A DNA stretch of 64,000 bases, taken from the NCBI GenBank assembly GCA_941918925.1, contig OW799237.1, positions 54,920,997-54,984,996 of the forward strand. Reading direction: 5' to 3'. The translations under genes and the position numbers were made by a program. The DNA comes from Phyto melanocephala. Taxonomy: Eukaryota; Arthropoda; Insecta; Diptera; Rhinophoridae. This document shows, piece by piece, positions 47,901 to 56,900 of this stretch. Numbering within the stretch: position 1 is the stretch's first letter; each line of letters begins with the position of its first letter. Below the pieces are notes generated by a model. The model was not told the DNA's origin, did no database searches, and was given only the letters and a program-made list of their open reading frames with translations.

Positions 47901-50900
47901 AAGTTTAATTAAAAAAATTAAGAAGAAGTAAAGGTGTAGTAAGGTATTGCATTTAAAATTATTTCTTAATGGAAATAAATAAATGTAATTTATATGGACA
48001 TTTGTATGAATGTATCTAGGTATTTATGTGAAAAAAATTAATTTTTACACAACAACGAAGTTGAAGTTCATTGATGTTACTGCTAATCTCCCAACGGCAT
48101 GTAGGTAATTTCTTGCATTTGTTTGCAAGTTTAATTAAAAAAATTAAGAAGAAGTAAAGGTGTAGTCATGCAAAAACAATAGTTTGTATCACCATTCATC
48201 TCATATGAAATACATACATACTTAAAAAACATACATATATAAAAATAAAAACATCCCATTGTAAAAAAATAAATTTACGTACATATATAGTTTAATTAAA
48301 AAAAATAAAAAGTAAACAGTAATAGAGCATACATTATTGAAATTTAAAATATATAATATGTATTAATGTATACTAGGTACTCAATGGGAAAAATACATAA
48401 AAATAGATATGTATTTAGTTTAGTTTTTTTTTTCATAGTGCATCGTATTTTGCTAGTCATGATATTTCATATTCTACTCATATTGACCATGAAACATTGA
48501 AATGTAAAAATAAAAATCAAGCAAACACTTAATGGTATCGAACTGCGTACTACCAGCTTCATAGTTCAGTGGTGTACCCACTGCACTACCATCCTATGAA
48601 TATTTGTACAACTTAAATATACAAAAGTACTTGCAACCTATATGAGGTTCATACAAAATAAAAATCATATACATACATACATACATTTAAGTATTATGCT
48701 CTAAACACATAGACGACAGCAAGCAGCAATATGTCAAAAATAAAATCCATGTGTTTAAATGAAAACGATTATTTTGACGGCAGCACAGCAGCACGACTGC
48801 ACAACAGCATTTGCTGCTGCTGCCAACTTAGGCTATTTTCTATTTTGACGGGCAGCAAGAACAAATATAGTGTTGCCATTACATATATTAAATTGGAAAA
48901 AAATAAAAAAACTTATTTTTAATATTAAACATAAAAGAACATTACAAAAATACAATAAAGAAACAAATGTATGTGTTTTTATAGTTTTTCGTGTTATAAT
49001 TACATTTTTTTATCAATAACTTTAATTTTATTCATAATAAAATATATATGCGACATCCCTGAAATTTGTATTGCTAAAATGCATATCAGCTGATTATTAT
49101 GTTGTTGCTGTCTTCAAAATAATTATGAAGCTGACTTCAGACCAGCATTTGAAGTTGGCAGCATTTGAAGCCATGAAGTTGTGAAATCTGCTGGCGTCTA
49201 TGTGTTTAGAGCTTTAGCAATATGTTTGAATGAATATTCGTATGTAGGTTTTTTACACACACACACATGCTACGTTGAATCAAGGTTATAGCTGTTGTTA
49301 CTTTGTTATCTCTAGCAGCGAAAGCCGCGGTGACATTTTGTTTTCTTTAAATAAATGCGGACATACATACATACTATATGTTTAATTATTCTTTCTTTTT
49401 CTTTATAATGATTTTATCCGCTCAAAAACGTACCATTGTAAAATTATAAATTGAGTTTATGTGTGTATGTATTAAAAAAAATAAATAAATAAAAAATTAA
49501 ATGGAAATAAAAAAAAATTTTTTTTTGTCTAAACTGGGATTCGAACCTACGTTCATCCAGTGTGTGTTGTTGTAAAAAAAAACGAGGTGGTCGTGGTTTT
49601 TTGCTCATATCTCCGTTGTTTATGTGCAGATTTTTCTGATTTTCAATACCGATCTGCTCCCGAATATTTCTGATGTTTTAATACCTCACGCGGGTCTTGG
49701 TGGTGTCGGGGGCCTCCAAAAAGTTGATTTCAACATACACACGGACAGACTGACAGAGCTTAATCGACTACCCTATTCATAAGTTTTCAGAAAATATGTA
49801 CTTTATGGGGTCGGAAATGAAAATTGTAGAAATTTCACACGGAATGACAAACCTATATATACCCTTTTTCACTGTGTGAAGGGTATAAAAACATAAGTAT
49901 AAACGGGTTTCAAACAAGCAATTCGGATTAAATATAATTATATCTGTGGTTTTCATGGGCATGGTATGTCTTAAAATCTAATTTTTCAGGAGAGCCTAAA
50001 AACCGTTTTATATAAAACAACGGGTTATGTATTGAACTTTTTAAACTTTTTTTTTACCATTCATGCCAATAAAGATCTTAAAATTTTTAAAATTATGTAT
50101 ATAATAGCGAATACGAAAATAAACAAAGTGGTACGAAAACTATAAGTGTGTGCAGATAAACATAGGTAGGTAGTACACACTTCTAGAAAACTGAAAAATT
50201 ATCAGAAAATGACTTTTAAATGTGTTTGGATATAACAGCGTATGTGGTTGTGTGTTTTTCTAAAAAATGAAATAATTTGCCATTAAGCACGTAAGTCAAC
50301 ATAGGCCCATACCTAAACAAGAGCATTGAGCGTCAAGCGTTGCAATTTTGCATGTATTTCGTTATTGTAACAAAAACAAAACACATGTAAAACTCCAACG
50401 CTTTACGCTCAACGCTCTTGTTTAGGTATGGGGGATACTGCGTTAGTGCTGAACGCTTTTTGAATATATATAGAAGTTACGTTGCTATGCAATTAAAAAA
50501 ATCGGAATGGCTCCATCTTATTTCAGGCATTTTTAGAACCAAGTAAAGGGCGTTTAAAAACCAAACAGTATGGCATTATTAACTCAAAATCATAAAAAAT
50601 GAACATACGCGGTTGGCCATGAAAACCACAATATTACCTTTTAGGATTTTATGATAATAATTCTTCATACATATACAAAACATCCCATTGCAGAATTATA
50701 AATTGAGTTTACGTTTGTACGTTTCCAAAAAAAGAAATTACAAAAAAAAAAATATATTAAAAAAGAAAAATAATAAAAAAATGAAAAAAAAAAATTTTTA
50801 AAATTTTTTTAAAAAAATTAAAGAAATATATATAAAATATATATAATATAGGTATATAAAATTAAATAAAAAAAATATTGGCTCAGCTGGGATTCGATTC

Positions 50901-53900
50901 CACGTTTACTCTAACCAGTATAAACGTATGTTGTTGTTGTAATTGTGAAAAAAAAAATCGAGGTGGTCGTGGTTTTTTGCTCATATCTCAGTTGTTTATG
51001 TACCGATGTTTCTGATTTTCAACACCGATCTACTCCCGAATATTTCTGATATTTTATTACCTCACCCGGGTCCAGGCGATATGGGGGGGGCTTCAAAAAG
51101 TTCGGAAATGAAAATTGTAGAAATTTCACACGGAATGACAAACCTATATATACCATTTTTCACTGTGTGAAGGGTATAAAAATAGTAATAAACAAAAGGT
51201 TGTTTAATTTTTACAATTGGAGTAGCAAAGTTATAAACGCTAATAAATCTGCGTGCACTCTGTAACGGATGATTTTTTTGCATAAAATTCCTTAATATTT
51301 TTGTATGATTCTTAAGAATAACAAACAATTGTTATCACACACAAAAAACTCTACCCACAAAAGGGTAATTCCAAATTATAGTATCAGTATTAAAGTAGCC
51401 TCTCGAGCCATTTCATTTTATTCAAGAAGTGTTCGTGATAACGAAAACATCATTTTATTTCTACATAAAGATTTAAGTCAATCTATAAACAATCCAGATT
51501 AATTTTGTTATGTGTATATCACCGAAAAAAAACGGAAGTGCTTCTTAACAAAAAGTTATATGAAGATTGCTATAACATATATCCACAAATTTAAACCAGC
51601 ACTAGACACTGAGTACTATATGCATTTCATGTCGATTGAATTTATCCGTGAGGTCTTCGAACGTAAGTAAGTACAGTACTTTTGGCTTATAGTTACATCC
51701 TTTAGTTGTATCCAAATTGTGGATTATATCGCTTATGTAACTATAAGCCTTATTTTTTGAATTCTTCATATTCCTTATTTTAAATTTGTTTATTTTACAG
51801 GCGACATTTCAAAGCCTCTGCTATGGAGAGAAACAGCGAGCCATGAATCCGATTTTTATTTTTCTTTAAGTATAAAAACCGGTTTCGAAAAACATATGCG
51901 ATGGTCTTACCCCACGAGGTCTGCTTGCAGTTTTACATACACAAGACATTAAATATGCTCAAGATTGTGGTCCAAGATGTAGTCAAGTGCTTGCATCTTT
52001 ACCAGGACGCTCAACCTTAAGAATGCCTTACCAATCATATAGCCCAGATCCAGCTCTACTATCATCATCTGATAATGACGAGTTCATCCCATACAAACAT
52101 TTTTTACCGAGACCATGGAATCAAGACCGGCTAAATGGTGTAAATAAAGACCTTAGATTGTCAAAAAGATTTTCTGAACTGCTTGCGTCCCGGATGAAAG
52201 AATCAAATCTCATAACTGAAGAAACTAAAGTTTTGTATTACAATACTCGAAATTCAGGCTTACTTCATTATTTTGTTGAAGAGGCTGTTTTTGTGTATTG
52301 CACATATATATTTCTGATTTGATGACTTCCATGAATTCACGGAATACGATTCAAACGAATGGCGTTTATTTATCGACTAAGTGTGTCCTTTTGCATAATG
52401 GAAATAAATTTCCATTATTGCCGATCGCACATTTAACCAAAGTAAAAGAAGAATACTTCGTAATTGCATTGGTCATGAAGAAGATAAAGTATGATGAACA
52501 TAACTGGGAAATTTGTGTTAACCTTAAGATAGTAAGCTCTTAGGTCAACAAAGCGGCTTCACCAAGTCTCCTTGTTTTTATGCTTATGGGACAGCAGAGC
52601 TAAAACATGTTGAAGTTATGTTTTTAATAATTATTAGATAATTGTTATAAAAATACTTATGTTATATATATATGAAAATAATCAAATAGGTTTTTGTTTT
52701 GTAATCTTTTTGTAATTTTTATTATCAGTTTTTTACAAATAAAACTTTTCTAACAATAAAACAGAACATTTGAAGAGAAAACAGTGGCCTTTTAGGGAAA
52801 CACTGGTTCCATGTATGCCAAATGTTTTAGATGTAACTCTAGTGCACCGAGATCGCATAATATTACCTCCTCTTTAATATTTTAATGCGTTTAACAAAGA
52901 TAAAGAATGTTTTCAATATATTACAAGGAAGTTTCTCAATCTGGTATATTTAACGGCCCAGAAATTCGCAAATTGGTATCAAAGATACAGATTTTGGCAG
53001 TTCAATGTTAGAAAATGAGAAGAATGCATGGGATTCATTTGTATGGATTATTCAAAATTTCTTAGGAAATAAAAAGGGTGATTATTATTTTGTGCATGTT
53101 GAAGAGATGTTAACTCACTTCCAAAATCTTGGATGCAACATGAGCATTAAATTACTCTACCTGCAAAGTCACATAAATCGTTTTGCTGAAAATCTAGGAG
53201 ACTTGAGTGAGAAACAGGGCGAAGGATTCCACCAAGATATCCGGACTATGTTAATTTACATTTGTCTAAGTTTATTTTTATAATATCGGACTAATTCTTT
53301 TTTAGTTATCATCATTTCAATTTTGTTGCCTTGTGTAATAAATATGCAATGTATTCAAGGATATATTTTTATTTCTTTTTCTTTCCTTCAGGAACACATT
53401 TTATCATTACAAATGACTTTCAAGAGACTATCAGAATACAAACTCAAATTTCAGGGTGATAAGTGTAAATTTTTTAAATTCTTATAAAAATATTAAGGAT
53501 ATAAAACAACACCAAACGAAATAAAACGAGTCCCAAATAACATAGATATAATGCAAACAATTTCAAACAGATAAGATCATTTTTTTAGACTTAAGTGGTT
53601 TCTATCGAAAATTCATCAAAAATTACAGCTAAATAGATTTGCTTATGAATTTTTATTTTAAAAAAGGTTCGATTATTGATATCAATAATAATAATTACAT
53701 TTATTGTTTTAATAAATTGAAGAAAATTATACATACATATATACAAGCCGAGATTTGGCATATTCCTAATTCGATATGCTATTTGTTTTGACGTACGTAG
53801 TTGGTATGTATTGCAAATTTTTGCATTCAAAAATTCATTTCTCGTACTGAAATGCATAAAAATATAAATAAATATACATACATATAATATAAATAAATAA

Positions 53901-56900
53901 TCGATATACTATTCCCTTTAAAAGAGTCACGTGTAGATTTGTTTTCATACCACAATCTATTATATTAGCTTTTTTTTTAAATTTATTTATTCTTAAAATT
54001 TTTTTCTCAATAAAAATATTGATTTTGTGTTTTAATTAATGTAAATTTATTACAATTGACAGAAAAATCAAATGTGCTTAAAAAATAGTATGTATTTGTA
54101 TTTAATGTTTGTAAAGGCCTAACTATATTATGCTTTTGCTGGCTTAAACAAATGTGCGGAATCCGCACTGCGGATACATAAAATTAAATGTATGCAACTA
54201 TATTGTGCTTAAGAAACTTTTCGTCAAGTGTCTTTTGCTTAAGCAAACTGCGAATCTGATCGTACTTTGCTTTTCATTTGATTTGTACACAGTAAATTTT
54301 TTTAATAATGTTGTCATTTGTTTTTTAAATTAGTGAAAAAATATGTATGTATATAAATTTAATAGTTTATAGTAAAATATTTTTACATTTTACACATTAA
54401 ATAATAATTTTGTGACAATGTCAATATATTTAGGAAATGCAGAAATAAAACAGCTTTTGCAAAAGTACAAATATTTGCAACTAATCATAAAAAGTATTTA
54501 AGTTTGAAAAGTACAATATTGCCACCGACATGTCTTCAAAAATTTTTTAAAGTATTTGACATACTTTTCGTTGATTTTTGACAGTAGCTTAAGCCAGCAA
54601 AAGCATAATATAGTTAGGCCTTAACAAATAATTATTGCATACAACTGTTTTTCGTTTGTAAACACTAAATATAGCTTAACTTTAATAAGTTCTTTACTGT
54701 AATCGAATTGTAATAATACAGGTAATCAATAATTACTTGCATTAACTAAAATCGCATTTTTATTTAAAATAAAACATTGAACTTTTGTTACATATGTATA
54801 TCAATATTAAGTAGTGAACCCTAATAGAGATAACTAAATTCGGTTGTAATAAAAGCGAATTAAATACAAATCTTATTTATAAGGCTAATTGGTTGGAAGA
54901 ACTAATTTTATTGTTCTGAGCAATAAATTTCTAACACTGTTGTGTTTTTTCGTTTATAAGTGTATAATATCGGTTCCTTTTACAAAATTTTAATATTTGC
55001 AATACTATTTTTATTGTTTTTACCATTTTCCAACCAAACTTCCAAAAACTTGTTTTTATCATAATAATTACTATGGATTAAATAATCAAGTTAAATTTAA
55101 AAGCAAAATATAAATAAAGTTCGTTCAAAGCAATTTGTGTAATAAAGAGTTTTAAACATCTTTATATGAATATCTATTTATTTTATATACATAATCACTA
55201 CATAAATAATTAATAGATAGAAAAATTAACTAATAATAGTTAGGAAATTATACTTACATCTCTGGGTTCGACTTCAGACCCAAACACACTAACAAATTTG
55301 GCCAGATGCTCAAAGTGACGTGTCATTTCAGTTGCCAAAATCATATCGATTATAGTATTTCGTGCCAACTTATATGCATCTTTATTTAAACTCTTGAAAA
55401 TATTCACATTGTCATCGGCTGCAAATAAATAACATTGAATTACATGGTGTGGGAGTGTATTCTTTTTCTCATTCTGGTTTTAACAGATCGAAATATCCAT
55501 TTTATACCCCATAAAGTATATACATATTTTCTGAGTCCTGTTATCATTTTATGAGGATCTGAAAATGTCCGTCCGTCTGTCCGTCTGTTGAAAGCACGAT
55601 AGAACCGAATCGAAAAAATTAGGGAGATAAAATGTTTCCAGAATATTTCATATACATAAGGTTTATTTAGTATTGAAAATGGGCTAAATCGGTGTACTAA
55701 GAAGAGAGTTATAGCTTGTAATGCTAAATTAGGTCAAAGAAACCATGTCCTTCCAACATGTCCTTCCCGTGATCCCGCAGCAAAATATATAAGAATTAAA
55801 TTTATTTTTAATTAATGAAAAACTTTTTATTAAAAAGCATAAAATAGTCTAAAATGCAAAAGAAACACTTCGAAACCAAGACATATTTATTCATCAGGTA
55901 ATTGCAGTTCGGAGAGAATTTTTTTGTTTATATTTTTTTTAATATATGAAGATTGACATTTGATATAAATTTAAAAAGAGAGAAAATTGTTTTTTATTTA
56001 TGCATTTTGACATGTGAAATTTAAAATAGATGTTAAAAAAAATAATCAGCTGACGAATCAAGAGTACCTGATGAATAAATATGCCTTGTTCGAAACTATA
56101 AAAATTAATAAAGAAAATTAAATTTAAAATATCAATTGAGTAAAAATATTTTTAATTGAAAAAATATTATTCTCTAGATACGAGATCAAATATAAGCACA
56201 AAAATACAGGTACTTCAGCTATGAGATCAAAAATAACATTATTAGAATTCAATTTTAAAAACATGTAAACACAAGGTGAAATTAAAACAAGTAAGAGCAC
56301 TATATTCGGCTGTGCCGAATCTTTTATACCCACCACCAATTCTGTGTACATTTAGAGCACAATATTTATTATTTTGTTGATCGCTATGGAATAATCTCTT
56401 TATAATAAAATATGTATCACTTTCTTTGTAGAGGGTGGTTAAATTTTAGGGGCCTATGTTGAAGGTGAACTACACCTAGTCTTTAAATTTGTTTTCTGCA
56501 TTTCATTTGACATTTCTCAATCTCAGACTTAGTCAATTTGATCCGTGGAAAGATACGCAAATGAGCAACGCTTTAAAGTTATTCAGGTTTTTTATAAAAA
56601 TGGCGTTCAAATCAAAATGCATTTTGTGCACTTCGTAATTCTTTTGATCAACATAATCGTTCAAATTCGTCCACAATCGGGAGAATTGTATAAAATATTT
56701 AAATTTCTGCAAAACAGGTCTGTATAAAATGTTAGAAAATCTGTGAATGCCTTCTTAGTTCGTTGAATGGGAAACATTGCTGTTTTTCACGATAACGTGG
56801 CAAAAGAGCAGTCAACCTCGACTCATCATCATGCCCAACAATTGAGAATCAACATTGTCATTGAAAATTTGGACCATCAGATAGAGGAGTAGAGCCAAGG

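Larger units (their letters stand above)
45920..49888 (-). mobile_element. DINE-like variant with tRNA-like module, internally duplicated
   Basis: The 3' hairpin end is at 45922-45960 and the TTATACCCTTCACACAG end at 49860-49888, matching the 1.13-kb copy at 61429-62561. The interior is enlarged: 46370-47590 and 47600-49355 are a direct duplication of about 1.23 kb, and each copy holds a 226-bp direct duplication (46478/46704 and 47715/47941). Only the second copy carries a MITE (48697-49213). The AGGTTCGAATCCCAG box is at about 49537-49560. Confidence 0.8.
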
